The notes below the pieces were generated by a model. That model worked only from the letters and a program-made list of their open reading frames with translations. It did no database searches and had not been told where the DNA came from. Made by a program: the position numbers and the translations under genes. A stretch of DNA of 58,508 bases from Indiicoccus explosivorum (GTDB lineage Bacteria > Bacillota > Bacilli > Bacillales_A > Planococcaceae), in contig NZ_NHTN01000048.1 in the NCBI RefSeq assembly GCF_002167005.1, positions 1 to 58,508 on the forward strand, given 5' to 3'. Shown here piece after piece: positions 32,775 through 42,782 of the stretch (position 1 is the stretch's first letter; the number at the start of each line of letters is the position of its first letter).

Positions 32775-33638
32775 ATGCTGTATGTTAAAGCGCCGGCGAA
32801 AATCAATTTGACCCTTGATGTTCTCCGGAAGCGTCCGGATGGCTACCATGAAGTGGAAATGATCATGACTACCGTCGATCTGGCAGACAGAATCGGACTG
32901 TCGGAAACAACGGGTGAAATACGGATTGATTCCGAAGACCGGTTCATCCCGAATGATTCCCGGAATTTAGCCTTTCAGGCTGCACAGTTGATGAAGGATA
33001 CATATGGAATTAAACAAGGTGTTGCCATTACCATCGACAAACAGATTCCTGTGGCTGCCGGGCTTGCCGGGGGAAGCAGTGACGCGGCCGCCACACTGAA
33101 AGGGCTCAATAAGCTTTGGAATCTCCGGCTTTCTGAAGATGAACTTGCTTCATTAGGCGCTGAAATCGGTTCTGATGTTTCATTCTGCGTATACGGCGGG
33201 ACAGCGCTGGCAAAAGGACGGGGAGAAATCATCGAAAAACTTCCATCTCCGCCGAACTGCTGGGTTGTGCTGGCTAAACCGGCAATAGGTGTTTCAACAG
33301 CTGAAGTATATGGTAATTTCAGTGCTGAAAAAGCAAGACGGCCGGATACTGGGGCAATGATCCGTGCGATCGAATCCGGAAACTATGAAGAAATGTGTAC
33401 CTCTCTCGGTAATGCACTGGAAAGTGTGACACTCGACCTTCATCCCGAAGTCGCTCATATCAAAGACCAGATGAAAAAATTCGGAGCGGATGCTGTATTG
33501 ATGAGCGGAAGCGGTCCTACGGTATTCGGCTTGGTTCAGCAAGAGATCCGGATTCCCCGGATCTATAACGGTCTCCGTGGCTTCTGTGAAGAAGTCTATG
33601 CAGTCCGCCTGATCGGCGAGCGGGAAGCTCTTGCCTAA
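32775..33638 (+). CDS. ispE: 4-diphosphocytidyl-2-C-methyl-D-erythritol kinase
   Basis: ATP-dependent GHMP kinase of the MEP isoprenoid pathway. 287 residues with [12 protein letters not shown] at the N-terminus, the glycine-rich ATP loop [15 protein letters not shown] (about 92-106) and [11 protein letters not shown] near the C-terminus. AAGGAGAG precedes the ATG. TGG-TAAACT (32733-32741) is a probable extended -10. Its position between veg and purR is the same as in B. subtilis minus sspF. It indicates that the organism uses the MEP rather than (only) the mevalonate route. Confidence 0.95.
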   Translation: MLYVKAPAKINLTLDVLRKRPDGYHEVEMIMTTVDLADRIGLSETTGEIRIDSEDRFIPNDSRNLAFQAAQLMKDTYGIKQGVAITIDKQIPVAAGLAGGSSDAAATLKGLNKLWNLRLSEDELASLGAEIGSDVSFCVYGGTALAKGRGEIIEKLPSPPNCWVVLAKPAIGVSTAEVYGNFSAEKARRPDTGAMIRAIESGNYEEMCTSLGNALESVTLDLHPEVAHIKDQMKKFGADAVLMSGSGPTVFGLVQQEIRIPRIYNGLRGFCEEVYAVRLIGEREALA

Positions 33639-33694
33639 AGGCGTATATTCATGTAAAATTTTTATTAGAATATTCGTATTTAGGAGAGGGATTC

Positions 33695-34522
33695 ATGAAA
33701 TGGAAGCGCAGTGAACGCCTTGTCGATATGACAGCCTATTTATTAGAACATCCGCATAGGCTTATTCCGCTCACTTATTTTTCTGAACTTTACGCTTCGG
33801 CAAAATCATCTATCAGTGAGGATCTCGGAATTGTAAAAGAAACGTTCGAGACGAAAGGAATCGGTCTGCTGGTGACTGTCCCCGGTGCAGCTGGCGGCGT
33901 TAAATACGTGCCAAAGCTGCATGAAGCCGAAACAGAAAGGATTGTGGCAGACTTGATCGCCGAGCTGAGTCATTCGGACAGACTGCTGCCGGGCGGATAT
34001 TTGTTCATGACAGATGTCCTTGGCAATCCGGAAATGATGAACCGGGTGGGGAAAGTGTTTGCTACAGCTTATGCGGGACATCAGATCGACGCGGTCATGA
34101 CTGTCGCCACAAAAGGCATACCGATTGCCCATGCAATCGCCCGCCATCTCAATGTGCCGGTCATCGTTGTCCGCCGTGACAGTAAAGTGACGGAAGGGCC
34201 GACTGTCAGCATTAATTATGTTTCCGGGTCTGCACGGCGGATCCAGACAATGGTTCTGTCGAAACGCAGTATGAAAAGCGGACAGCGGGTGCTTATTACC
34301 GATGACTTCATGAAAGTCGGCGGAACGATGAACGGGATGAAAAGCTTGCTCGAAGAATTCGGTTGTGCGCTTGCTGGAGTAGCCGTGCTTGTCGAAGACG
34401 GCGCCGCGGCAAAGCAACTGAGAGAAAAGTACTTGTCCCTTGTCAAACTGTGCAGCGTGGATGAACAGCAGCGCACAATTGAACTGGAACCCGGGAATTA
34501 TTTGATGGAAGGAGAGTTTTAA
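33695..34522 (+). CDS. purR: Purine operon repressor PurR
   Basis: Bacillus-type PurR: an N-terminal winged helix (about 1-73, [20 protein letters not shown]) fused to a phosphoribosyltransferase-like effector domain. The PRPP motif is [16 protein letters not shown] near residue 200. PRPP releases it from PurBox DNA, and in newer work (p)ppGpp competes with PRPP. 275 residues; GGAGAGGG lies before the ATG. It is followed by ridA after 1 nt, and prs, which makes its effector, is 2.3 kb downstream. Likely targets include guaB and other purine genes. Confidence 0.95.
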   Translation: MKWKRSERLVDMTAYLLEHPHRLIPLTYFSELYASAKSSISEDLGIVKETFETKGIGLLVTVPGAAGGVKYVPKLHEAETERIVADLIAELSHSDRLLPGGYLFMTDVLGNPEMMNRVGKVFATAYAGHQIDAVMTVATKGIPIAHAIARHLNVPVIVVRRDSKVTEGPTVSINYVSGSARRIQTMVLSKRSMKSGQRVLITDDFMKVGGTMNGMKSLLEEFGCALAGVAVLVEDGAAAKQLREKYLSLVKLCSVDEQQRTIELEPGNYLMEGEF

Positions 34523-34523
34523 G

Positions 34524-34910
34524 ATGAAGTACGTTTCAACAGACAAAGCACCGGCCGCTATCGGCCCGTATTCACAGGGGATTTCTGTGAACGGCGTGTT
34601 CTACAGTTCCGGTCAGATTCCGCTGACCGCCAAAGGGGAAATGGCCGAAGGCGGCATTATCGAGCAGACCCACCAAGTATTCGCCAACTTGAAAGCGGTG
34701 TTGGCAGAAGCCGGTTCCTCCCTCGACCGGGTCATAAAGGCGACAGTGTTTGTAAAGGACATGGATGATTTTGCGCAGCTGAATGAAATTTATGCGTCCT
34801 ATTTCGGGGACCATAAACCGGCGAGATCGACAGTCGAAGTTGCGCGTCTGCCGAAAGACGCTAAAGTGGAAATCGAAGTAATTGCCCTTACAACTGCAGC
34901 CAGTGAATAA
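34524..34910 (+). CDS. ridA: RidA family enamine/imine deaminase (YabJ)
   Basis: A 128-residue trimeric hydrolase that clears reactive 2-aminoacrylate-type enamines from PLP enzymes. Family marks: [30 protein letters not shown] and the Arg in [16 protein letters not shown] that binds the carboxylate. GGAAGGAGAG, which lies inside the end of purR, serves as ribosome site, so the two are co-translated. In B. subtilis it was first noted as needed for full PurR control. Confidence 0.94.
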   Translation: MKYVSTDKAPAAIGPYSQGISVNGVFYSSGQIPLTAKGEMAEGGIIEQTHQVFANLKAVLAEAGSSLDRVIKATVFVKDMDDFAQLNEIYASYFGDHKPARSTVEVARLPKDAKVEIEVIALTTAASE

Positions 34911-34936
34911 TTTTTGAAAAAACAGTTTTATTTAGA

Positions 34937-34961
34937 AGGAACTTCCGATTCTCTGTCGAAC
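34937..34961 (+). promoter_or_regulatory. Sigma-H-type promoter of spoVG
   Basis: AGGAACT (34937-34943), 14 nt, GAAC (34958-34961). This is the spacing of the known B. subtilis spoVG sigma-H promoter (AGGATTT-14-GAAT). No sigma-A promoter of similar quality lies in this gap. Confidence 0.55.
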
Positions 34962-35016
34962 CATTAAGTTATAGAGAAAGTCTTTTATGGCTTAATCGAT
35001 GAGAGGTGGTGAGAGA

Positions 35017-35301
35017 ATGGAAGTCACTGATGTACGGCTGCGCCGGGTCGAAACTGAAGGAAGAATGAAAGCCGTCGCTTCCATCACACTGGATGGGGAA
35101 TTTGTCATTCATGACATCCGGGTGATTGAAGGGAATTCAGGGCTGTTCGTGGCGATGCCGAGCAAACGCTCTCCGGACGGGGAATTCCGCGATATTGCCC
35201 ATCCGATCAATCCCGGAGCCCGGAGCAAAGTGCAGAACGCTGTGCTCACGGAGTATGAACAGAGCGAAGCACCGCAGCTTGTAAAGGAAGCAGTACTATA
35301 A
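35017..35301 (+). CDS. spoVG: Septation/RNA-binding regulator SpoVG
   Basis: A 94-residue nucleic-acid-binding regulator, named for sporulation but conserved in non-sporulating Listeria and Staphylococcus, where it affects virulence and envelope genes. The conserved N-terminus [19 protein letters not shown], the [22 protein letters not shown] core and the short alpha-C terminus are intact. ATG 35017 is chosen because AGAGGTGG (35002-35009) precedes it; an in-frame ATG at 34999 lies upstream of that site. It is monocistronic with its own terminator. Confidence 0.95.
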   Translation: MEVTDVRLRRVETEGRMKAVASITLDGEFVIHDIRVIEGNSGLFVAMPSKRSPDGEFRDIAHPINPGARSKVQNAVLTEYEQSEAPQLVKEAVL

Positions 35302-35313
35302 GAATAGACGCCT

Positions 35314-35346
35314 AGAGTCTCCTGTTCTGCAGAGGCTCTTTTTTTT
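35314..35346 (+). terminator. spoVG terminator
   Basis: AGAGTCTC (35314-35321) / GAGGCTCT (35332-35339), one G-T pair, followed by seven T. Confidence 0.82.
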
Positions 35347-35438
35347 GTGCAGGCAGCTGAACAGCCGCAAACCTTGAAAAACAGGCCTTTTTCGGCTACT
35401 CTTAAGAAAGAATCTAACGAGATATCGGAGGCTGAGAA

Positions 35439-36812
35439 ATGACCCGTACATACGCAGTAGTTCTGGCTGCAGGCCAAGGGACGAGGATGAAATCCAAATT
35501 ATACAAAGTTCTCCATCCGGTATGCGGTACGCCGATGGTTGAACACGTCGTGCGCAATATCAGTGAACTCGGAGCAGACAAAATCGTGACAGTGGTCGGG
35601 CACGGAGCGGAAAAGGTACAAGAGCAGCTTGGATCGGAAAGCGAGTACGTGATGCAGGAAGAACAGCTCGGGACGGCGCATGCTGTGCAGCAGGCAGCTT
35701 CGCTGATTGAAGGGCTGCCCGGCATCACGCTTGTTGTGTGCGGGGATACGCCGCTGATCCGCCATGAGACGATGCAGCAGCTGATCGAACATCACCAGGA
35801 TGAAAAGGCGAAAGCGACGATCCTGACCGCTATGGCGGAAAATCCTTCAGGATATGGACGGATCATTCGGGATGCGGAAGACAATGTATCGAAGATCGTG
35901 GAGCAGAAAGATGCATCCCCGAAAGAACGGCTCGTAAAGGAGATTAACACAGGCACTTACTGTTTTGATAACGAGGCCCTTTTTAAAGCGCTCAAGCAAG
36001 TCTCGAATGATAATGCGCAAGGAGAGTACTACTTGCCGGACGTCATCGAAATTCTTCAAAAACAGGGAGAGACTGTGGCGGCTTATGCGACCGACGACTT
36101 CAGCGAGACGCTCGGTGTCAATGATCGGGTCGCGCTGGCCGAAGCTGAACGGATCATGCGCGGACGCATTGCTGAAAAGCATATGCGGAACGGTGTATCC
36201 ATCGTGGATCCGGCTTCCGTCTACATCAGTTCGGAAACGGAGATCGGCAGGGACACAGTCATCCAGCCGAATGTCATCATTGAAGGGACATCCAAAATCG
36301 GCGATGATTGCGAAATCGGCCCGAGCAGTCATATTAAAAACAGCCAGATCGGCGATAGGACAACCGTCCATTCTTCAGTCGTCACAAGCAGCACGATCGG
36401 CTCGGACACGGCTGTCGGCCCGTATGCGCATATCCGGCCGGATTCGCAGCTGGGGGATTCCGTGAAAATCGGCAATTTTGTCGAAGTGAAAAAATCGGCA
36501 CTCGGCCAAGGAAGCAAAGTTTCACACCTCAGCTACATCGGTGATACAGAGATCGGGACGAACGTGAACATCGGCTGCGGAACAATCACGGTCAATTACG
36601 ACGGCAAAGAAAAACATGTAACACAAATCGGCGATGATTCATTCATCGGCTGTAATTCCAACCTCATTGCGCCGGTATCGATTGGAAAAGGCTCCTATGT
36701 AGCGGCCGGTTCGACCATTTCAAAAGACGTGCCTGAAGATGCCCTTGCAATTGCCAGGGCGCGGCAGGAAAATAAAGAAGGTTACGTCCAAAAACTAAAC
36801 CTGAAAAAATAG
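35439..36812 (+). CDS. glmU: Bifunctional UDP-GlcNAc pyrophosphorylase / GlcN-1-P acetyltransferase
   Basis: Makes UDP-GlcNAc for peptidoglycan and wall polymers in two steps. The 457 residues comprise an N-terminal nucleotidyltransferase ([15 protein letters not shown] at about 9-23; DTPL metal site) and a C-terminal left-handed beta helix of hexapeptide repeats (about 255-440), with acetyltransferase residues in GYARSRPD-type segments (here [13 protein letters not shown]) and [25 protein letters not shown] precedes the ATG. It is followed by prs after 14 nt; the two are co-transcribed as in B. subtilis. Confidence 0.96.
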   Translation: MTRTYAVVLAAGQGTRMKSKLYKVLHPVCGTPMVEHVVRNISELGADKIVTVVGHGAEKVQEQLGSESEYVMQEEQLGTAHAVQQAASLIEGLPGITLVVCGDTPLIRHETMQQLIEHHQDEKAKATILTAMAENPSGYGRIIRDAEDNVSKIVEQKDASPKERLVKEINTGTYCFDNEALFKALKQVSNDNAQGEYYLPDVIEILQKQGETVAAYATDDFSETLGVNDRVALAEAERIMRGRIAEKHMRNGVSIVDPASVYISSETEIGRDTVIQPNVIIEGTSKIGDDCEIGPSSHIKNSQIGDRTTVHSSVVTSSTIGSDTAVGPYAHIRPDSQLGDSVKIGNFVEVKKSALGQGSKVSHLSYIGDTEIGTNVNIGCGTITVNYDGKEKHVTQIGDDSFIGCNSNLIAPVSIGKGSYVAAGSTISKDVPEDALAIARARQENKEGYVQKLNLKK

Positions 36813-36826
36813 GAGGAAACCGCCCA

Positions 36827-37792
36827 ATGGGTTATGCGTTTAATGCAAGTACGAAATTGAAAATTTTCTCGCTCAATTCGAATGAGCCGCTCGCTGCGGA
36901 AATTGCCGAGAAAGTCGGTCTGCCTCTTGGCAAGTGCTCTGTCACCCGCTTCAGTGACGGTGAAATCCAGATTAACATTGAAGAGAGCATCCGGGGACAT
37001 GATGTCTTCATCGTGCAGTCGACATCCAAACCGGTCAATGAGAACCTGATGGAACTTCTGATTATGATTGATGCGGTGAAGCGGGCTTCCGCACGCACGG
37101 TCAATGTCGTTATCCCGTATTATGGCTACGCCCGGCAAGACCGGAAAGCGCGTTCCCGTGAACCGATTACAGCCAAGCTCGTTGCGAACCTGCTGGAGAC
37201 AGCGGGAGCGGACCGCGTAATCGTTCTCGACTTGCATGCTCCGCAAATCCAAGGTTTCTTTGATATTCTGATCGATCATCTTGTAGCCGTTCCGCTGCTG
37301 TCTGAGTACTTTAAAAAACAAAGTGTCATTTCACTGGATGACGTCATCATTGTTTCCCCTGATCATGGCGGAGTGACGCGGGCGCGTAAAATGGCAGACC
37401 GGCTGAAAGCGCCGATCGCCATCATCGATAAACGCCGTCCGCGGCCGAACGTAGCTGAAGTGATGAACATTGTCGGGAATGTAGAAGGAAAGACAGCCAT
37501 TCTGATCGATGACATCATTGATACGGCAGGAACCATCACCATCGCTGCAGAGGCTCTTATCAAAAGCGGGGCAAAAGATGTATATGCCTGCTGTACGCAC
37601 CCGGTGCTGTCCGGTCCTGCGATTCAGCGGATCGATGATTCACCGATCAAAGAATTGGTTGTGACGAATTCGATCGACTTGCCGGATGAAAAGCGTTCGC
37701 CGAAAATCAAACAGCTTTCCGTCGCTTCACTTCTTGCGGAAACCATCGCCCGCGTCTATGAACAGAAGTCGGTAAGTTCACTGTTTGATTAA
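36827..37792 (+). CDS. prs: Ribose-phosphate pyrophosphokinase
   Basis: Makes PRPP from ribose-5-phosphate and ATP for purines, pyrimidines, histidine, tryptophan and NAD. The 321 residues form a class I enzyme: flexible-loop and ATP motif [15 protein letters not shown] (about 101-115), metal/His site [15 protein letters not shown], and PRPP loop [14 protein letters not shown] near 222. AGGAGG stands before the ATG. It is downstream of glmU in one operon. Its product is the effector of PurR (33695). Confidence 0.97.
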   Translation: MGYAFNASTKLKIFSLNSNEPLAAEIAEKVGLPLGKCSVTRFSDGEIQINIEESIRGHDVFIVQSTSKPVNENLMELLIMIDAVKRASARTVNVVIPYYGYARQDRKARSREPITAKLVANLLETAGADRVIVLDLHAPQIQGFFDILIDHLVAVPLLSEYFKKQSVISLDDVIIVSPDHGGVTRARKMADRLKAPIAIIDKRRPRPNVAEVMNIVGNVEGKTAILIDDIIDTAGTITIAAEALIKSGAKDVYACCTHPVLSGPAIQRIDDSPIKELVVTNSIDLPDEKRSPKIKQLSVASLLAETIARVYEQKSVSSLFD

Positions 37793-37800
37793 GCTGAAAG

Positions 37801-37825
37801 GTTTTGATTTCCTGACTGCGGGTAA
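37801..37825 (+). promoter_or_regulatory. Sigma-B-type promoter of rplY (ctc)
   Basis: GTTTTG (37801-37806), 13 nt, GGGTAA (37820-37825), against the sigma-B consensus GTTTAA-N12-15-GGGTAT. The homologous B. subtilis gene ctc is the classic sigma-B-controlled gene. The site lies about 38 nt before the ATG. Confidence 0.6.
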
Positions 37826-37862
37826 AGGTTTACCACGCAGATAAACTCAGGAGGGAATAGAC

Positions 37863-38543
37863 ATGGCTACAGTAATGAATGCAAAGAAACGCCAAAGTGA
37901 TGTGCCGCATTCGGCATTGACTGAACTCCGGCAGAAAGGATTCGTGCCTGGAGTCGTTTACGGATATCAGACAGAGACAGTCCCTGTTTCGGTTGAAGAA
38001 GTCGAATTGATAAAGACCCTTCGGGAAACAGGACGCAACGGCGTCATTTCCCTTGAAGTGGATGGGAAACAGACGAACGTCGTGTTGAATGATTACCAGA
38101 TGGATGCACTGAAAGGCAGCTTCAAACACGTGGACTTTTTGGCGATCAACATGACCGAAGACCTCGAAGTGGATGCACCGGTCCACTTGACCGGTGAGGC
38201 GAAGGGTGTCTCGGAAGGCGGTATCATAAACCAGCCGAACCATGAAGTGACACTGAACGTGAAGCCGTCGGATATCCCGGATGCGATCGAAGTGGATGTG
38301 ACCGATCTTGACATCGGTGATTCGCTGACAGTCGGGGATATCCGTGATAAAGTGCCATATGAAATTGTGACTGAAGACAATTACGTCCTCGCCAACGTCC
38401 TGGCGCCGCGTGTGGAAGAGGAAGAAGAACCGGAAGCTGAAGAAGGCGAAGAACCGGAAGCTGCGGACGCGGATTCTGAAGAAACAGCTGACGGACAAGG
38501 AGAGACTGAGGCTGAGGGCGAAGAAACCGAAAATCAGGAGTGA
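37863..38543 (+). CDS. rplY: General stress protein Ctc / 50S ribosomal protein L25
   Basis: 5S rRNA-binding protein of the L25/TL5/Ctc family. 226 residues: an N-terminal L25 beta-barrel (about 1-95), a C-terminal TL5-type domain (about 96-185), and an unusually long acidic tail (about 186-226, mostly Glu, Asp and Ala). B. subtilis Ctc is about 204 residues. AGGAGGG stands before the ATG. The likely sigma-B promoter upstream suggests stress induction beyond read-through from prs. Confidence 0.93.
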   Translation: MATVMNAKKRQSDVPHSALTELRQKGFVPGVVYGYQTETVPVSVEEVELIKTLRETGRNGVISLEVDGKQTNVVLNDYQMDALKGSFKHVDFLAINMTEDLEVDAPVHLTGEAKGVSEGGIINQPNHEVTLNVKPSDIPDAIEVDVTDLDIGDSLTVGDIRDKVPYEIVTEDNYVLANVLAPRVEEEEEPEAEEGEEPEAADADSEETADGQGETEAEGEETENQE

Positions 38544-38562
38544 TTTTCCGGAAAAGCTATTG

Positions 38563-38593
38563 GGGACTGTCCGCAGGCAGTCTCCCTTTTTTC
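38563..38593 (+). terminator. rplY terminator
   Basis: GGGGACTG (38563-38570) / CAGTCTCCC (38579-38587) with a one-base bulge, then six T. Confidence 0.78.
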
Positions 38594-38615
38594 GTGAATG
38601 AGTGAGGTGAAATAG

Positions 38616-39176
38616 ATGAAATTGATTGTGGGGCTTGGAAACCCGGGAGCCAGATACGCAGGCACCCGCCACAACATCGGCTTTGAAGTCATCGACCGGC
38701 TGGCGGAAAAATGGGACACCCCGCTTGTCCAGTCGAAATTCAACGGCGTTTACGCGACAGTCCATCGTCCGGAGGGTAAAGCGATTTTGCTGAAACCGCT
38801 GACTTACATGAATTTATCTGGGCAGTCGGTGCGCCCGCTGATGGATTATTTCGATATCGATACAGACGAACTGACCGTCATTTATGATGACCTGGATTTG
38901 CCGTCCGGACAGCTGAGGCTCCGGCAGAAAGGGAGCGCAGGCGGTCATAACGGGATCCGTTCCCTCATTGAGCATTTAGGGACACAGCAGTTCAACCGGA
39001 TCCGGATCGGCGTCAGCCGGCCGCCAGCCGGCATGAGAGTCCCGGATTACGTGCTGTCGGGGTTCCGGCCGGAAGAAAAGCCGGATGTAGCAAAAGCGGT
39101 GGAGCGTGCAGCGGAAGCGTGCGAGTACTGGCTTGAAAAACCTTATTTGGAAGTCATGAATAAATTTAATGGATAA
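38616..39176 (+). CDS. pth: Peptidyl-tRNA hydrolase (SpoVC)
   Basis: Cleaves peptidyl-tRNA released from stalled ribosomes; essential. 186 residues with GLGNPGARYAGTRHNIGF (catalytic His19, Asn9), the Asp of DDLDLPSGQLRLRQKGSAGGHNG and Asn in that loop. AGTGAGG stands before the ATG. It is named spoVC in B. subtilis but is a housekeeping gene, so its presence is not evidence for sporulation. Downstream fin (yabK), an anti-sigma factor of sporulation, is missing; only 65 bp separate pth from mfd. Confidence 0.95.
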   Translation: MKLIVGLGNPGARYAGTRHNIGFEVIDRLAEKWDTPLVQSKFNGVYATVHRPEGKAILLKPLTYMNLSGQSVRPLMDYFDIDTDELTVIYDDLDLPSGQLRLRQKGSAGGHNGIRSLIEHLGTQQFNRIRIGVSRPPAGMRVPDYVLSGFRPEEKPDVAKAVERAAEACEYWLEKPYLEVMNKFNG

Positions 39177-39177
39177 G

Positions 39178-39211
39178 AGCTGCTTTTGGGTATGCGTGCC
39201 CAGAGCTTTTT
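39178..39211 (+). terminator. Possible pth terminator
   Basis: AGCT…TGGG (39178-39190) / CCCA…AGCT (39199-39207), two 4-bp stems with an internal loop, then TTTTT. Moderate stability only. Confidence 0.45.
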
Positions 39212-39241
39212 CTGTTTTGATCATAATGAGGAGGTACAGGA

Positions 39242-42200
39242 GTGGAACCGATCCTGCAGACTTTTAGTAAAGAAGATATCGCCCGGTCTTTCCTGGCCGA
39301 CCTGGAACAGGGCAGCGACAGGCAGTTGGTCTCCGGGCTCTCGGGGAGTGCCCGCCCTGTATTGTATCAGTCGATACAAAACGAACTTTCAAAACCGATG
39401 CTCATTGTGGCACCCAGTCTGTTCCATGCCCAGCGGATCTACGATGATCTGGTCCGTCTCGGCGGAGATGAACAGGTGCGTCTGTATCCTGCAGATGAAC
39501 TGCTGGCGGCAGAACTGGCTTTTTCAGGCCCTGAGCTGCGTGCCCAGCGCATCGAAACACTGGACCATATGATGAATACCGGCACCGGCATTTATGTCAC
39601 TTCAGTGGCTGGTCTTCGGAAACATTTGCCGAAGCCGGGCAGATGGGCCTCTTTTTCGCTGCAGGCTTCAGAAGACGGGGAAGTGGATACGGCGGAATGG
39701 ACAGCGAAACTGACCGCGATGGGATATGAACGCGCCGGTATGGTGACGACGCCCGGAGAATTTGCGCTGCGTGGCGGAATTCTGGATATTTATCCATTGA
39801 ATTTCGAGCACCCGGTCCGTATTGAGTTGTTTGATACGGATGTCGATTCAATCCGGCTGTTTTCAGCAGAGGATCAGCGGTCTCTCGATAAACTGGCATC
39901 CGTCAGAATTCTTCCGGCTGCTGAAATCATGACCGACAGTGAAAACCGGAAGCTGCTTGCTGAGAGGCTGGAACAGCAGCTCGGCATGACCCTGAAAAAC
40001 GTGAAGGATGAAAAGGTCAAGGAATCGCTGCTCCAGTACATCCGGCATGATATCGAAATGCTCCGCGAAGGGAATCTGCCGGAGCAGACGGCGAAGTATG
40101 CTTCGCTTATGGAAGGGCAGACAGCCTTCCTCACAGATTATTTTCCGTCCGACGGCCTGATTTTCCTGGATGAAATGGGGCGGATCCAAGAAACCGATGA
40201 ATCCCTGGAGCGCCAGGAAAATGAACTGACTGTTTCACTGCTGGAGGAAGGCAAACTCGTCCACGGTGTCCGGCTGGCGCATACATTCAGGGAATGCCTG
40301 AACCGCATGGATCAGCGGGTGACGTTCCTGGCCCTGTTTGCACGGGCGTTTTCCGGTATACAAATGTCGAAGACGGTGAATTATTCCTGTAAACCGATGC
40401 AGGCATTCCACGGACAGATGAATTTACTGAAGAACGAATTCGAACGCTGGTCGCAGGGGAAATTCAATGTTTTCATTACAGCCCGCGGCAAAGAGAGGCT
40501 GGACAAGGTTCATTCCGTGCTGGAAGATTACGGCATTGAAGCGGAACGCTGGATACCGGCAACAAAGCTTCAGGAAGGCAAGGCGTATATTGTTGATGGG
40601 GAATTATCTGCCGGTTTTGAACTGCCGCTGCAGCGGTTTGCTGTAATTACAGACGCCGAACTTTTCAAACGACAGGGAAAAAAGAAGAAGAGAAAGCCGC
40701 AGAAGCTGTCGAATGCCGAGCGCATCAAGAGTTATTCGGAAATCAAAGCAGGCGATTATATCGTGCATGTCCATCACGGCATCGGCCGTTATATCGGCAT
40801 CGAGACGCTGGAAGTGGACGGCAACCATAAAGATTATCTGCATATCCGCTACAGAGCGGATGATAAGCTCTATGTCCCCGTTGAACAGATCGATCTCATT
40901 CAGAAATATGTCGCCTCTGATGAAAAGGAGCCGAAACTCCATAAAATGGGCGGCGCTGAATGGAAAAAAACGAAATCCAAAGTATCCAAAGCGGTCAAGG
41001 ATATTGCAGATGAGCTGATCAAGCTTTATGCGGAACGCGAATCCCAAAAAGGGTTTTCCTATTCGGAAGACACGGATCTCCAGCAGCAATTCGAGGCGGA
41101 CTTTCCATATGAAGAAACCGATGATCAGCTCCGATCCATTCATGAAGTCAAACGGGACATGGAGAAAGAGCGCCCGATGGACCGTCTGCTCTGCGGTGAC
41201 GTAGGATACGGCAAGACGGAAGTGGCGATCCGAGCAGCATTCAAGGCTGTACAGGATGGCAAACAGGTGGCTTTTCTGGTTCCGACGACCATTCTGGCGC
41301 AGCAGCACTTTGAAACGATGAAAGAGCGGTTCAGGGATTATCCGGTGGAAATCGGCATATTGAACCGTTTCCGGACAAAAAAGCAGCAGACCGATACACT
41401 GAAAGGTTTGAAATCGGGAACGGTCGATATTGTGGTCGGCACCCATCGGTTATTGTCGAAAGACGTCATCTACAAGGATCTGGGCCTGCTTGTAGTTGAT
41501 GAAGAACAGCGATTCGGCGTTACTCACAAGGAGAAGATCAAGCATCTCAAGACGAATGTGGATGTTCTCACACTGACAGCGACACCGATTCCGCGCACGC
41601 TCCATATGTCGATGGTCGGCGTAAGGGATTTGTCGGTGATCGAGACACCTCCGGCAGACCGTTATCCTGTCCAGACATACGTGATGGAATCGAATGGCGG
41701 TCTTGTCAGAGAAGCGATTGAACGTGAACTTGCAAGGGGCGGGCAAATATTCTACTTGTATAACCGGGTGGACGACATGCTCAGGAAAGTCGATGAAATC
41801 CAGGAACTGGTGCCGGAAGCGCGGGTCGGACATGCACATGGCCAAATGGCGGAAACCGAACTTGAGTCTGTGATCTTAAGTTTCCTGGAAGGGGAGTACG
41901 ATGTGCTCGTCACCACCACCATCATCGAGACGGGCATTGATATCCCGAATGTCAACACGCTCATCATTCATGACGCGGATAAGATGGGCCTGTCCCAGCT
42001 GTATCAGCTGCGCGGGCGGGTCGGCAGATCGAACCGTGTGGCGTATGCCTACTTGCTGCACGAACGCAATAAAGTACTGACGGATGTGGCGGAAAAACGC
42101 CTCCAGGCCGTCAAGGAGTTTACGGAACTTGGATCCGGATTCAAAATCGCGATGCGTGATTTGTCGATCAGAGGAGCGGGAAACCTTCTCGGCTCCCAGC

Positions 42201-42769
42201 AGAGCGGGTTCATCGATTCTGTCGGGTTCGATCTTTATTCCCAAATGCTGCAGGATGCCATTGAAGAAAAACAGTCGGGCCGGCCGCAGGAAGAAAAGAC
42301 GGAAATCGAAATCTCACTGGATACCGACGCCTATATTCCTGACAGTTACATCGCAGACGGCTATCAGAAGATCCAAATGTACAAGCGCATCAAAGCGATT
42401 GAAGCGGAAGAAGAAATGCTTGAACTGCAGGATGAACTGATCGACCGCTTCGGGGATATCCCGCTTGAAGTCGAGCGGCTGCTCCGCATCGCCCGAATGA
42501 AAGTGTGGGCCCGGACTGCCCGGGCGTCATCCATCAGACAAAACGGGAACTTGACCGAAATCCGGCTGACCGAACAGGGGACCGCTTCAATCGACGGCGG
42601 AAAACTGATGGAGGAGACGGCTCCGTTCGGACGGGCTATCGGCATCCATGTCAGCGGGCAGGAACTTGTCCTTAAAATCGATGAAAAGAAACTGAAGAAG
42701 AACCATCCGTTCGACGTGCTGGAGTCCGTAGTGAAACTGCTTCCTGAAGCACGCAAGACGGCTGCATGA
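39242..42769 (+). CDS. mfd: Transcription-repair coupling factor Mfd
   Basis: DNA translocase that dislodges RNA polymerase stalled at lesions and recruits UvrA. 1175 residues starting at GTG with AGGAGG (39229-39234) 7 nt upstream. A UvrB-like N-terminal module (about 1-350), an RNAP-interacting CarD/RID domain (IKAGDYIVHVHHGIGRYIGIE, about 500-570), a helicase core with Walker A GDVGYGKT at 652-659 and DEEQ at 753-756, the translocation motif near RGRVGRSNRVAYAYL, and the C-terminal TRCF domain. Full family length. Standard neighbour of pth in Firmicutes. Confidence 0.97.
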   Translation: MEPILQTFSKEDIARSFLADLEQGSDRQLVSGLSGSARPVLYQSIQNELSKPMLIVAPSLFHAQRIYDDLVRLGGDEQVRLYPADELLAAELAFSGPELRAQRIETLDHMMNTGTGIYVTSVAGLRKHLPKPGRWASFSLQASEDGEVDTAEWTAKLTAMGYERAGMVTTPGEFALRGGILDIYPLNFEHPVRIELFDTDVDSIRLFSAEDQRSLDKLASVRILPAAEIMTDSENRKLLAERLEQQLGMTLKNVKDEKVKESLLQYIRHDIEMLREGNLPEQTAKYASLMEGQTAFLTDYFPSDGLIFLDEMGRIQETDESLERQENELTVSLLEEGKLVHGVRLAHTFRECLNRMDQRVTFLALFARAFSGIQMSKTVNYSCKPMQAFHGQMNLLKNEFERWSQGKFNVFITARGKERLDKVHSVLEDYGIEAERWIPATKLQEGKAYIVDGELSAGFELPLQRFAVITDAELFKRQGKKKKRKPQKLSNAERIKSYSEIKAGDYIVHVHHGIGRYIGIETLEVDGNHKDYLHIRYRADDKLYVPVEQIDLIQKYVASDEKEPKLHKMGGAEWKKTKSKVSKAVKDIADELIKLYAERESQKGFSYSEDTDLQQQFEADFPYEETDDQLRSIHEVKRDMEKERPMDRLLCGDVGYGKTEVAIRAAFKAVQDGKQVAFLVPTTILAQQHFETMKERFRDYPVEIGILNRFRTKKQQTDTLKGLKSGTVDIVVGTHRLLSKDVIYKDLGLLVVDEEQRFGVTHKEKIKHLKTNVDVLTLTATPIPRTLHMSMVGVRDLSVIETPPADRYPVQTYVMESNGGLVREAIERELARGGQIFYLYNRVDDMLRKVDEIQELVPEARVGHAHGQMAETELESVILSFLEGEYDVLVTTTIIETGIDIPNVNTLIIHDADKMGLSQLYQLRGRVGRSNRVAYAYLLHERNKVLTDVAEKRLQAVKEFTELGSGFKIAMRDLSIRGAGNLLGSQQSGFIDSVGFDLYSQMLQDAIEEKQSGRPQEEKTEIEISLDTDAYIPDSYIADGYQKIQMYKRIKAIEAEEEMLELQDELIDRFGDIPLEVERLLRIARMKVWARTARASSIRQNGNLTEIRLTEQGTASIDGGKLMEETAPFGRAIGIHVSGQELVLKIDEKKLKKNHPFDVLESVVKLLPEARKTAA

Positions 42770-42782
42770 CGGGAGAAATGAA

